The notes below the pieces were generated by a model. That model made no database searches. It was not told the origin of the DNA and saw only the letters and a list, made by a program, of their open reading frames with translations. A stretch of 50,251 nt of DNA from Hydrogenophilaceae bacterium (GTDB lineage: Bacteria > Pseudomonadota > Alphaproteobacteria > Caulobacterales > Aquidulcibacteraceae), in the NCBI GenBank assembly GCA_013389015.1, contig JACAEE010000055.1, forward strand, positions 1-50,251. Direction: 5' to 3'. A program made the position numbers and the translations under genes. Positions 7,723 to 15,859 of the stretch are shown here, in pieces (position 1 is the stretch's first letter; every line of letters begins with the position of its first letter).

Positions 7723-9335
7723 CGCGTATCCTCCAGGATGAGGTCGGCGGCGCGCCAGGCGGTCGCCATCGCCGGCGCGTTGGTGTTGCCGGCGAGCATC
7801 GCGGGAAAGATCGAGGTGTCGACGACGCGCACGCCATCGACGCCGCGCACGCAAAGGCGCGGATCGACGGCGGAAGCGTCGTCAGCGCCTATGCGGCACG
7901 AGCCGCAGGCGTGGTAATTGCCGTAGCCGAATTTGCGGTGCGCGGCGCGGATCTCCTCGGCGCTCTGGTAGTGCGGGCCGGGACGGGTTTCTTCGCGCAC
8001 GATGCCGGCGAGCGGCTCCGTTGCGGCAAGTTTGCGCGCGTAGCGGATGAGACGGACCATGGTTGAAAGGTCGGCGTCATCGGCGCCGTAATTGGCTGTA
8101 ATACTGGGCAGTTCGGAGGGATCGCGCGAGCGGATGCGGATCTGGCCGGTCGATTGCGGGCGCAGATTGTAGACGCAGAAATTCATGCCGCCGCGGCGTT
8201 CGACGTCGAACGTTGGGCTCGAATAGTCGAAGGTGAAGGGCGCGATGAGGATCTGGCCGTCCGGGCGGTCGAGATCGGGCTGCGTCTTCACCCAGGCGCC
8301 GGCCTCGTAGGCACCGCCGGCCATCGGGCCATCGCCGGTGAGGTAATAACGCGCGGCGTTGGCGAAGAGGCGCGGGCCGTAGAAGTCGCGGTTCTCGGAA
8401 GCGTCGTCACGGACGCGCCATTGCATCACCATGCCGCGATGCTCGCGCACATTGGCGCCGACAGCGGGCGCATCGTGCAAGACGTCGATCCCGAGCGTGC
8501 GGAGATGATCGGCTGGACCTATTCCGGAGCGCTGCAGGATCGCGGGGCTCGCCATGCAGCCGCCGCTCAACAGCACTTCGCCGGCCCTGATCTCCACGTC
8601 CTCCCCGTTCCTGCGGCCACGCACGCCGACGGCGCGGCGGCTGTCGAACACGACGCGATCGACGGCGAACCCGGTCTCGATTCTGAGATTGGCGCGATCC
8701 GCAATCGGGCGCAGGAACGCGACCGCCGCGCTCTGGCGCTTGCCGTTGTGGACCGTGAGCGGTGCAAGGCCGATGCGTTCGCAATCCTCGGGATCGTTGA
8801 CGTCCTCCTTCACCGCAAGGCCCAACGCGCGGCCCGCATCGATGGCGAGGCGCGAGACGGGCGCGCGCACGCGCGGCAGCGAAATCCGCAACGGCCCCTC
8901 GCCGCCGCGCGTTTCGTTCGCGCCCAATTCGTGCCGCTCGATCGCTTTGTAGGCGGCCGCGATCTTGGGCCAGCTCCAATCCGGCCCGGCGATTGCGGCG
9001 AGCGCCGCGAAATCCTTGTCCTGGCCGCGCACGTACATCATGCCGTTGATGGCGCTTGAGCCGCCGAGCACGCGGCCGCGAGCCCAGGATTCCTGCGCGC
9101 CGTCGGCGGCGGGTTCGGGCGCAGTCATGTAGGCCCAGATGAAGTTCGGATCAGCCATCACCTTGGCGATGCCCTTGGGCATGTGCAGCAAAGGATGCGC
9201 ATCGCGCCCGCCGGCTTCGAGCAGCAGCACGCGATGCGCCGGGTTCTGCGACAGGCGATAGGCGAGCACGCAGCCGGCGGCCCCGGCGCCGACGATCACG
9301 TAGTCGTATGCTGGCGACGGCGCCGGCATCGTCAC
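7719..9335 (-). CDS. GMC-family FAD-dependent alcohol oxidoreductase
   Basis: The 538-residue protein opens with the ADP-binding motif VIVGAGAAGC (residues 13-22), carries the GMC signature GGSSAINGMMYVRGQ, and has a C-terminal active-site pair His475 (NYHACGSC) and Asn519 (GNTNAP). The family oxidises primary or secondary alcohols, in the manner of choline or alkanol dehydrogenases. No signal peptide is visible, so it is cytoplasmic. The start is GTG 9335, overlapping the hydratase stop as GTGA; a second in-frame ATG lies two codons in. A close relative is encoded at 48191-49819. A role in oxidising the P450-generated alcohol is inference. Confidence 0.93.
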   Translation of the reverse strand: MTMPAPSPAYDYVIVGAGAAGCVLAYRLSQNPAHRVLLLEAGGRDAHPLLHMPKGIAKVMADPNFIWAYMTAPEPAADGAQESWARGRVLGGSSAINGMMYVRGQDKDFAALAAIAGPDWSWPKIAAAYKAIERHELGANETRGGEGPLRISLPRVRAPVSRLAIDAGRALGLAVKEDVNDPEDCERIGLAPLTVHNGKRQSAAVAFLRPIADRANLRIETGFAVDRVVFDSRRAVGVRGRRNGEDVEIRAGEVLLSGGCMASPAILQRSGIGPADHLRTLGIDVLHDAPAVGANVREHRGMVMQWRVRDDASENRDFYGPRLFANAARYYLTGDGPMAGGAYEAGAWVKTQPDLDRPDGQILIAPFTFDYSSPTFDVERRGGMNFCVYNLRPQSTGQIRIRSRDPSELPSITANYGADDADLSTMVRLIRYARKLAATEPLAGIVREETRPGPHYQSAEEIRAAHRKFGYGNYHACGSCRIGADDASAVDPRLCVRGVDGVRVVDTSIFPAMLAGNTNAPAMATAWRAADLILEDTR

Positions 9336-10135
9336 GAACCTTTGAACTTCGGCGGCCGCTTCTGCATGAAGGCGTTCGCACCTTCAGCGTGATCCTCGGT
9401 GTAGAGCGTGAGCTGATCGTAGGCGAGCGAGGTCTCGAAGGCGCCGGCCATCAGCTGCTTCAGCATCGCATTGACGGCGAGCTTGCCATAGGAGATCGCC
9501 AGCGGCGCGCCGGCGGCGAGCTTGGCGGCCATCGCCGCGACAGTTGCATCGAGTTCGGCTTCGGGCACGCAATAATTGATGAGGCCGAGATCGGCGGCGC
9601 GGCGCGCATCGACCGGGTCCCCGGTCATGATCAATTCCTTGGCGCGATGAAAGCCGATCAGCAAAGGCCAGAGCGCTGCGCCGCCGTCTCCCGGCGCGAT
9701 GCCTACTTTCACATGTGAATCGCAGAACCGCGCGCCCTCCGCCGCGATCACGATATCGGCGGCGAGCGCGACATTGACGCCGAGGCCGTAGGCGGGGCCG
9801 CGCACCTTGGCGATGATCGGCTTCTCGCAATCGAGCATGGTCCAGAAGAGACGCCGCGCGCCGCGGGTGCGCGGGCGCCCTTTGCGGCCGGCGCTGTTTT
9901 GCGCTTGCTGATCGGAGAGATCGATGCCGGCGCAGAACGCCTCGCCGGCGCCGGTGAGGATGGCGACGCGGATCTCTTCGTCGGCGTCGACATCGTCCCA
10001 CACGCGTTCGAGCTCGGCGTGCATCTGGCGGTTCATCGCGTTTTTCTTGCCGGGATTGTCGAGCGTGAGCGTGGCGACGCCATCGGCCTTCGCGATCTTG
10101 ATCATGCTGTAACGCGCCGGATCGATCGCGGTCAC
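9332..10135 (-). CDS. Enoyl-CoA hydratase/isomerase family protein
   Basis: The crotonase-fold protein of 267 residues has the oxyanion-hole segments GAGEAFCAGIDLS (63-74) and RGPAYGLGVNVALAADI (112-128), followed by HVKVGIAPGDGG (141-152). It is expected to hydrate a 2-enoyl-CoA or carry out a related crotonase reaction. The chosen start is GTG 10135 with GGGAG 8 nt upstream; an ATG ten codons further in is the alternative. It is first in the eight-gene minus-strand operon, transcribed divergently from the thiolase-fold gene at 10249 across a region with a perfect palindrome. Confidence 0.9.
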   Translation of the reverse strand: MTAIDPARYSMIKIAKADGVATLTLDNPGKKNAMNRQMHAELERVWDDVDADEEIRVAILTGAGEAFCAGIDLSDQQAQNSAGRKGRPRTRGARRLFWTMLDCEKPIIAKVRGPAYGLGVNVALAADIVIAAEGARFCDSHVKVGIAPGDGGAALWPLLIGFHRAKELIMTGDPVDARRAADLGLINYCVPEAELDATVAAMAAKLAAGAPLAISYGKLAVNAMLKQLMAGAFETSLAYDQLTLYTEDHAEGANAFMQKRPPKFKGS

Positions 10136-10158
10136 GCTCGTCTCTCCCCACCACGTTT

Positions 10159-10175
10159 TGTGCGATAATCGCACA
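10159..10175. promoter_or_regulatory. Candidate IclR-type operator (PcaR-like palindrome)
   Basis: TGTGCGATAATCGCACA is a perfect 8-1-8 palindrome in the divergent promoter region. It is nearly identical to the PcaR operator as I recall it from Pseudomonas (GTTCGATAATCGCAC), differing at one position of fifteen. The IclR regulator gene at 12922-13743 belongs to the plus-strand operon that starts 74 bp away, so autoregulation is plausible. Related sites lie at 19876-19892 and 39291-39305. Confidence 0.65.
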
Positions 10176-10219
10176 TATGTTCACTATTCACACAAGTTCG
10201 CGCCTGCGCTATGGTTTGT

Positions 10220-10237
10220 CAAGGATCATTAGGTTTA
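10220..10237. promoter_or_regulatory. Half-site of the CTAAT-N3-ATTAG operator family
   Basis: The right arm ATTAG, followed by GTTTA, matches the flank of the full sites at 39162 and (in reverse) 15787, but the left arm is CAAGG. It lies 17-29 bp upstream of the thiolase-fold start codon. It is the weakest member of the series and may not be functional. Confidence 0.3.
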
Positions 10238-10248
10238 CCGGAGGAAAC

Positions 10249-11412
10249 ATGGCCACGCTGCGCGGCGCGGCGGCGATCGTGGGGATCGGGCAGACGCCGT
10301 ACTACAAGCGCGGCGCTGCGCCCGAGCCTGAGCTCAAGCTGGCGCTGCGCGCGATCGTCGCGGCATGCGAAGACGCAGGAATTGATCCGCGCGACGTCGA
10401 CGGATTCATCTCCTACGCCTCGGAGCGCAATGACGCGCAGAAGCTGATGCCGGCGCTCGGCACGCGCGAAACGCGCTTCGCCGCGCTTACCTGGATTCAC
10501 GGCGGCGGCATCCCCGGCGCGCTCTCGATCGCGGCCAGCGCGATCGCCACAGGGCAAGCGCATGTCGTCGCCGTGTATCGTGCGATGGCGGAGGCGGACG
10601 GCCAGCGCCTGCGCGTGATGGTGGCGCAATCGGACACGGCCGCGCAATACCTGGTGAACGGCCTGGAATCGCCGGCGCAAATCCTGGCGTTGCGGAGCAT
10701 GCGGCTCTTGCAGGCGCACGGCGTGCCGCGCGCAACGTTCAAGACGATGGCGCAAGTGGCCTACCACCACGCACGCAACAATCCGACCGCCGTCGGCCGC
10801 AACATCACACTCGACGATGAGACCTACGACAATGCCCGCCGCATCGCCGATCCGTTCACGCTGTTCGATTGCTCGCGCGAGAATGACGGCGCAGCGGCGG
10901 TGATCGTCGTTTCCGCGGAGCGCGCGAAGGATTGCGCCAAGACGCCCGCCTACATTCTTTCCGCGCCGATGGGGACGCTCGAGGGCGGGGGTGCGCTCGA
11001 AGAGAACATCCGGCCCTATAGCTGCGCAGGCCAGCTCGGGGTGGCGCGGCGGATGTGGGCGGAATCGGGCTACGGGCCCGGCGATGTCGATGTCGCGCAG
11101 ATCTATCAGAACATGACCGGTCTCGGCGTCGGCGCGCTGATCGACCACGGCTTCTGCACGTTCGAGAGTGCGGGCGACTTCATCACCTTCGGCAATCTCA
11201 TCGCGCCCTCAGGGCGGCTGCCGATCAACACCTCCGGCGGGGATCTTGCCGACGGCTTCATCCACGGCATGGGGCTGGCGTTGGAGGCGACGCGGCAGAT
11301 CCGCGGCGTGTCGGTCAACCAGGTTCCCGGCGTCAAGATCTCCCTGGTGACGGGCGGTCCCGGCGACACGATGACCAGCACCGCCCTCCTCGGCGCAGCG
11401 GAGACGCTCTGA
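10249..11412 (+). CDS. Thiolase-fold protein of the SCP-x/Ltp2 type, no catalytic Cys
   Basis: The 387-residue thiolase-superfamily protein has an N-terminal AAIVGIGQTPYYK, a DVAQIYQNMTG segment, and a C-terminal block GGDLADGFIHGMG containing the His of the thiolase GHP-like motif. The nucleophilic-cysteine position falls in HGGGIPG (84-90) and holds no Cys. In the known Ltp2 aldolases a thiolase-fold protein working with a DUF35 partner splits beta-hydroxyacyl-CoA side chains by retro-aldol cleavage, so a lyase is more likely than a thiolase. It is very similar to the product of 39761-40924, but this copy has no adjacent DUF35 gene. GGAGG precedes ATG 10249. Its stop overlaps the ligase start (TGATG). 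Confidence 0.88.
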   Translation: MATLRGAAAIVGIGQTPYYKRGAAPEPELKLALRAIVAACEDAGIDPRDVDGFISYASERNDAQKLMPALGTRETRFAALTWIHGGGIPGALSIAASAIATGQAHVVAVYRAMAEADGQRLRVMVAQSDTAAQYLVNGLESPAQILALRSMRLLQAHGVPRATFKTMAQVAYHHARNNPTAVGRNITLDDETYDNARRIADPFTLFDCSRENDGAAAVIVVSAERAKDCAKTPAYILSAPMGTLEGGGALEENIRPYSCAGQLGVARRMWAESGYGPGDVDVAQIYQNMTGLGVGALIDHGFCTFESAGDFITFGNLIAPSGRLPINTSGGDLADGFIHGMGLALEATRQIRGVSVNQVPGVKISLVTGGPGDTMTSTALLGAAETL

Positions 11413-12917
11413 TGCCGTTCACGATCAAGCGGGCGCTGCAATGGTGGGCGCGCGAACGGGCTGACGAGCTGGCGCTCAGCGTCGACGGCGCGCCGTGCAC
11501 GTTCGCCGCACTCTATGACTGGTCGGCGCGGATCGGCGCGTTCCTGCAGGCGCGCGGCGTGCGTCCCGGCGATCGCGTCTCCATGGTCGCGATGAACTCG
11601 CTGTCCTACGCGGCGCTCATCTTCGGCGTAATGCGGATCGGCGCGATTGGTGCGCCGATCAATTTCCGGTCGACGCCGAGCGAGATCGCCGCCGCGTTCG
11701 AAGCGTTGACGCCCAGCCTCGTGCTCGCCGACGAGGAGCGGATGGCGGCCGTACGCGACGCCGCCGGCGATATTACCGTGCTTTCGCTGCACGAGATCGA
11801 GGCGCTGCGCGAGTGCCCATCCGTCGCCATCGCCCATGAACCGGCGCCGGATGATGCCGCCTTCATCATCGGCACCAGCGGATCGACGGGGCGGGCGAAG
11901 GGTGTCGTCTACTCACATCGCACGGTGATGACGTATGCGGCGGAGTTCGCGATCACGCAGCCGCTATGCGGGGCGGGCTCACGCGTGTTCTCGCCCGGTC
12001 CATTCAGCTCCTCCTCCGGTTATCTCCTGCTCAACGAATTCATTGCGCTTGGCGCGACGTTGTTCATCGAGAGTCAGTTCAGGCCCGAGCGCGCGCTCGA
12101 TCTCCTCGTCGGCGAGAAGATCACGACGTTTCAGGCCGCGCCCATCTTCTTCGAACGGATCGCGGCCTTGCCGGCGTTCGCAGGCGCGGATCTCAGCAGC
12201 CTGCATTTCGCGCAGGCGGCAGGCGCGCGGGTCCCGCCGGCGCTTCTGCGCACCTGGCAGGACAAGGGCGTGGTTCTCCGCCATGCTTATGGCTCGACCG
12301 AAGCCGGCGGCGGATGGGCGGCCCAGCTCGACACCGCGCTCTCCGCGCCGGAGAAGTGTGGTCGCGGCGGCATGTTCACCGAGTACGCCATTCGCGGCGC
12401 GGACGGGGGATTTGCGCGAGCCGGCGAGACCGGAGAGATCCTGGTCCGCTCGGCCTGCCTGACGCCCGGCTATTGGAACAATCCCGAAGCGACGTGTGAA
12501 GCGATCAAGGACGGCTGGCTGCACACGGGCGACATCGGCCTGATGGACGCGGACGGAAACCTGACCTTCGTCGACCGCTTGAAGGACATCATCATCTCAG
12601 GCGGGCTCAACATCTCCGCGAGCGAAGTGGAAAGCGTTATCAACGAGGTCGAAGGCGTCAGCGAGGTCGCCGTGATCGCGGCGCGTGACGCCGATTTCGG
12701 CGAAACGCCCCTCGCGATCGTGCACGGGGACGCCTCGCGCTTCACCGTGCAGGCGATTATCGCGCGCTGCACGGAGAAACTCGCGCGTTACAAGACGCCG
12801 CGGTACGTCGTGATAGAGCCTGCGCCCTTGCCGCGGCTGCCATCAGGAAAAATCTCCAAACCCGCGCTGCGCGAACGCTATGGCGACGCCGGCGCGCGCC
12901 TGCAGAAAGTACGGTGA
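11412..12917 (+). CDS. Acyl-CoA ligase (AMP-forming)
   Basis: The 501-residue ANL-superfamily enzyme has the P-loop GTSGSTGRAKGV (154-165), the adenine-binding YGSTEAGG, the hinge region TGDIGLMDADGNLTFVDR, and catalytic Lys480 in LPSGKISK. It activates a carboxylic acid to its CoA thioester via an acyl-adenylate. The start codon shares one base with the stop of the thiolase-fold gene, so the two are co-translated. Substrate is unknown; the setting suggests a degradation intermediate or the growth substrate itself. Confidence 0.93.
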   Translation: MPFTIKRALQWWARERADELALSVDGAPCTFAALYDWSARIGAFLQARGVRPGDRVSMVAMNSLSYAALIFGVMRIGAIGAPINFRSTPSEIAAAFEALTPSLVLADEERMAAVRDAAGDITVLSLHEIEALRECPSVAIAHEPAPDDAAFIIGTSGSTGRAKGVVYSHRTVMTYAAEFAITQPLCGAGSRVFSPGPFSSSSGYLLLNEFIALGATLFIESQFRPERALDLLVGEKITTFQAAPIFFERIAALPAFAGADLSSLHFAQAAGARVPPALLRTWQDKGVVLRHAYGSTEAGGGWAAQLDTALSAPEKCGRGGMFTEYAIRGADGGFARAGETGEILVRSACLTPGYWNNPEATCEAIKDGWLHTGDIGLMDADGNLTFVDRLKDIIISGGLNISASEVESVINEVEGVSEVAVIAARDADFGETPLAIVHGDASRFTVQAIIARCTEKLARYKTPRYVVIEPAPLPRLPSGKISKPALRERYGDAGARLQKVR

Positions 12918-12921
12918 GATC

Positions 12922-13743
12922 ATGTCGGCACGTTCCCAAGTACAGCTCGCAGAGCGGGCGCGGGATGAGAATGCGACGAGCGAGGCCGCGTTGCGGCAAA
13001 CAGACCAGATGGGCGGATTCCTCAAGGGGCTCGCGGTGATCGAGGCGTTCGGCCAGGGGCGGCGTGCGCTGACGATCGCGGAAGCGGCGCGAATCGTGAA
13101 CCTCGACCGGGCGGCGGTGCGGCGATGCCTGCTCTCGCTGGTGAAGGCGGGCTACGCTGCCAGCGACGGGCGCTATTTCGAGCTGACGCCGCGCGTTCTG
13201 CGCCTCGGGCACGCTTATCTCTCCGCGCCGCTGCCGACGCTGATCCAGCCTTCGCTCGATCGGCTCGCCGACGCGATCCTTGAATCGTGCTCGGCCTCCA
13301 TTCTCGACGGCGCCGAGGTGGTCTATCTGGCGCGCGCCAGCCACCATCACATCATGGGCGCGGGGCTGCATCCGGGCAGCCGCTTGCCGGCCTATTGCAC
13401 ATCGATGGGGCGCGTCTTGCTGGCGGCGCTGCCGCCGGAACAGAGCCGCGCGATCATCGAGGGGAGCGAGCGCACGCAGATCACCTCGCGCACGCTGACG
13501 CGGATCGACGATCTGATGCAGGAGCTGCAAAGGGTGCGGACGCAGGGCTATGCGCTGGTCGATCAGGAGCTCGCGGTCGGCTCGCGCTCGATCGCGCTGC
13601 CGATCCGCAATATTGCAGGCAAGACCGTCGCGGCGATCAATGTCGCGGCGCATACCTCGCGCGCGTCGCTGACGCATCTGCGCCAAGCCGTGCTGCCGGC
13701 GATGCAGGAATGCCAAGCCTCTCTGGCGCAAATCCTGCCCTAG
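12922..13743 (+). CDS. IclR-family transcriptional regulator (PcaR/PobR type)
   Basis: The 273-residue regulator has an N-terminal winged helix-turn-helix (about residues 32-95, including LTIAEAARIVNLDRAAVRRC) and a C-terminal effector domain with the family signature YCTSMGRVLLAAL. The PcaR/PobR branch controls aromatic and related catabolic operons in response to pathway intermediates. It lies 4 nt after the ligase gene and ends in a 4-nt overlap with the convergent SDR gene. Candidate binding sites are the GTGCG-N5-CGCAC palindromes at 10159, 19876 and 39291; the link is inferred from their likeness to the PcaR operator. Confidence 0.9.
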   Translation: MSARSQVQLAERARDENATSEAALRQTDQMGGFLKGLAVIEAFGQGRRALTIAEAARIVNLDRAAVRRCLLSLVKAGYAASDGRYFELTPRVLRLGHAYLSAPLPTLIQPSLDRLADAILESCSASILDGAEVVYLARASHHHIMGAGLHPGSRLPAYCTSMGRVLLAALPPEQSRAIIEGSERTQITSRTLTRIDDLMQELQRVRTQGYALVDQELAVGSRSIALPIRNIAGKTVAAINVAAHTSRASLTHLRQAVLPAMQECQASLAQILP

Positions 13744-14489
13744 GTGGCGCCCATGCCGCCGTCGACGGCGATGCACGCGCCGGTGACATAAGAGGCCTCG
13801 TCCGACAGCAGCCAGATTGCGGCGGCGGCGACCTCTTCAGGCTCGGCCATGCGGTTCATCGGCACACGGAGCGTCCCCGCCAGCTTAGGATTGGCGTCGC
13901 GGGAGCGGAAGGCGAGCGGCGTCGACGTTGCGCCCGGCAGGAGCGCGTTCACACGGATGGCGTGCTCGGCGCAATCGATGGCGGCGGCGCGCACGAGGCC
14001 CAGGACGCCGGCTTTGCTGGCGCAATAATCGGCGCTGTTGAAGAGCCCCTTCTCGGCGGCGGCAGAGGAGATGGCGACAACCGCGCCGCCGCGCCCCAGC
14101 ATCGCGGCGACCTGATGCTTGAGACAGAGGAACATGCCGCGGAGGTTGACGCCAAGGCAGAAATCCCACTCGGCCTCGCCGAGCTCGTGCAACGGCTTAG
14201 CCGCCTGCGGGACCCCGGCGCTGTTGATCGCGCCATCGAGCCCGCCGTGAGCGGAGACCGCGGCGCCAATCATGGCGCGGACGCTCTCGCTGTCCGCGAT
14301 GTCGGCGGCGATCGCCAGGGCTTTGCCGCCCCCTTGCGCGATCTGTTCGGCGATGGCGCCGACGCCCGCTTCATCGCGATCCGCGAGGGTCACGTGCGCG
14401 CCGCGCGCTGCGAGGATGCGGGCGGCGGCTGCGCCGATGCCGCTGGCGGCGCCGGTGACGATGATGGATTTGCCGTCGAAGCCTGGCAT
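13740..14489 (-). CDS. Short-chain dehydrogenase/reductase
   Basis: The 249-residue classical SDR has the nucleotide-binding motif TGAASGIG (12-19), NSAG near 89-92, catalytic Ser141/142 and Tyr155-x3-Lys159, and the C-terminal VTGACIAVDGG. It is an NAD(P)-dependent alcohol or ketone oxidoreductase. It follows the P450 gene by 2 nt and is probably co-transcribed with it, so it may oxidise the alcohol that P450 makes (inference). Its stop codon overlaps that of the convergent IclR gene. Confidence 0.92.
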   Translation of the reverse strand: MPGFDGKSIIVTGAASGIGAAAARILAARGAHVTLADRDEAGVGAIAEQIAQGGGKALAIAADIADSESVRAMIGAAVSAHGGLDGAINSAGVPQAAKPLHELGEAEWDFCLGVNLRGMFLCLKHQVAAMLGRGGAVVAISSAAAEKGLFNSADYCASKAGVLGLVRAAAIDCAEHAIRVNALLPGATSTPLAFRSRDANPKLAGTLRVPMNRMAEPEEVAAAAIWLLSDEASYVTGACIAVDGGMGAT

Positions 14490-14491
14490 GC

Positions 14492-15703
14492 TTACACGGC
14501 CGGCTGCACATCCCACTCAAGAGGCAGGCTCAGGATGGCGCAGACCGTGCCGATGCGAAATGGATGCGCTTTTCCCGGCGTCAGGCGGAAACGCGGGACG
14601 CGCTTTAGCCACTCTTCTGTGAGAATACGCATCTCCGCGCGCGCCAGGAGGTGGCCGAGGCACAGATGCGGGCCGCTCGAGAACGTGATGTGCGTGCTCT
14701 GCTGGCGATCAATATTGAAGCGCGAGGGATCATCGACGCAGCGATCGTCGCGGCCGCCCATAGGCAGCATGTTGAGCACCATTTCCCCGGCGTGGAACTT
14801 CACGCCGAAACGCTCGGTGTCCTTCACCACAAGGCGCGGGCTGTTCACCACCGCAAAACACCGCAAGGCTTCCTCGACGAATTTCGGAATAAGCGCGGGA
14901 TCGGCGACGAGGCGCGCCTGCAGCGTCGGATCGCCGGCGAGCTGGCGATAGGCGAAGGCCGTGACATTGGTGACGGTGTCCATCCCGCCGAGGAACAGGA
15001 TGAAAATCATCGCCAGAACCTCATCGTCACGCAGCTTGCGGCCCTCGACATCGACAGTGAGGAAGTGGGTGACGAGATCCTTGCCCGGGCTCTTTTTCTT
15101 CTGCTCCATCAGATTGGTGAGCACGCCCATGATCTCAGCCCCTGCCCGTTCGAGGCCTTCGGGATCGTGAGCGTTGAAGAATTCGTCGGCCATGTCGCGG
15201 AACTCGCGCAGGCGGGCGAGATCCATGCCCATGAGCTCCATGAAGATGGAAACCGGATAGCGCGCCGCAATCTCGTGCAGGAAATCGCAATGGCCCTTGT
15301 CGGCGACTTCATCGACCATGCGCTTGGCCCATTCGCGCAGCTTGGGCTCCATCTCGGCGACGCATTTCGGCGAGAACGCCGGCATCATCACCTGGCGATA
15401 GGGAATGTTGGCGGGGGGATCGAGGCTCAGGGGGATGAAGAACGGAGGATTGGGCACGCGCGGGATCTGCATCTCGCGCACCGAGAAGTGTTCGTAATCC
15501 TTGGTGATCTCGCTGATCGCGTCATAGCGGCGAACAACCCAGTGGCCGCCGTTGCAGGGCGTCCAGAAGATGTCTGGCGCGCGGCTCAGGAGCTTGAAGT
15601 AATCGCCCTGAACGTCCTCGCCGATACGCGGGTCGGCGTAGATGTCGAACTCGAACACCAGTTCGCGGGGCATATCCTTCGGGATCGCCATGCCATCAGC
15701 CAT
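14492..15703 (-). CDS. Cytochrome P450, P450cam (CYP101)-like
   Basis: The 403-residue P450 is clearly related to the P450 at 963-2162: CNGGHWVVRRY near residue 50, I-helix GGMDTVTN with Asp242-Thr243, FVEEALR (ExxR) and the heme loop FSSGPHLCLG with Cys348. It is a soluble class I monooxygenase needing a ferredoxin and reductase. The start at ATG 15703 has GGGAG about 7 nt upstream; a TTG six codons earlier is less likely. A CTATT-ATA-ATTAG palindrome sits 84 bp upstream, placing this gene and the downstream SDR in the putative TetR regulon. Confidence 0.93.
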   Translation of the reverse strand: MADGMAIPKDMPRELVFEFDIYADPRIGEDVQGDYFKLLSRAPDIFWTPCNGGHWVVRRYDAISEITKDYEHFSVREMQIPRVPNPPFFIPLSLDPPANIPYRQVMMPAFSPKCVAEMEPKLREWAKRMVDEVADKGHCDFLHEIAARYPVSIFMELMGMDLARLREFRDMADEFFNAHDPEGLERAGAEIMGVLTNLMEQKKKSPGKDLVTHFLTVDVEGRKLRDDEVLAMIFILFLGGMDTVTNVTAFAYRQLAGDPTLQARLVADPALIPKFVEEALRCFAVVNSPRLVVKDTERFGVKFHAGEMVLNMLPMGGRDDRCVDDPSRFNIDRQQSTHITFSSGPHLCLGHLLARAEMRILTEEWLKRVPRFRLTPGKAHPFRIGTVCAILSLPLEWDVQPAV

Positions 15704-15786
15704 TCTTCGCTCCCTACTCAATCGAGGCCGACCTCTCGTCCGCTCAGCGTCATGAGACTAGGTGCGCGCGGGTTGGATCGGTAAAC

Positions 15787-15799
15787 CTATTATAATTAG
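15787..15799. promoter_or_regulatory. CTAWT-N3-AWTAG palindrome upstream of P450/SDR operon
   Basis: CTATT-ATA-ATTAG lies within the slightly longer imperfect palindrome CCTATTATAATTAGG (15786-15800), preceded by TAAA. It is 84 bp upstream of the P450 start. It belongs to a set found in most promoter regions of the window and is a candidate TetR operator. Confidence 0.55.
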
Positions 15800-15821
15800 G
15801 CGCCACAGGGCTGTCAAAGCG

Positions 15822-15834
15822 CCCGCTTTGCGGG
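15822..15834 (-). terminator. Possible terminator after aldehyde dehydrogenase gene
   Basis: On the minus strand, 26 nt past the aldehyde dehydrogenase stop, CCCGC-AAA-GCGGG forms a short GC stem followed by CGCTTTG. There is no real T-run, so termination strength is uncertain. The same bases overlap a CAAAGCG-CC-CGCTTTG palindrome (15815-15830). Confidence 0.3.
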
Positions 15835-15859
15835 GAGGCCGGCGCATGGGCGGAAGAAC

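Noticed and set aside
10249-11412. The thiolase-fold protein as a degradative acetyl-CoA acyltransferase
   Set aside because: The nucleophilic cysteine needed for thiolysis is missing from this protein and its two relatives.
13287-14951. Plus-strand open frame of 554 codons
   Set aside because: It overlaps the IclR gene in another frame and is antisense to the SDR and P450; composition is shadow-like.
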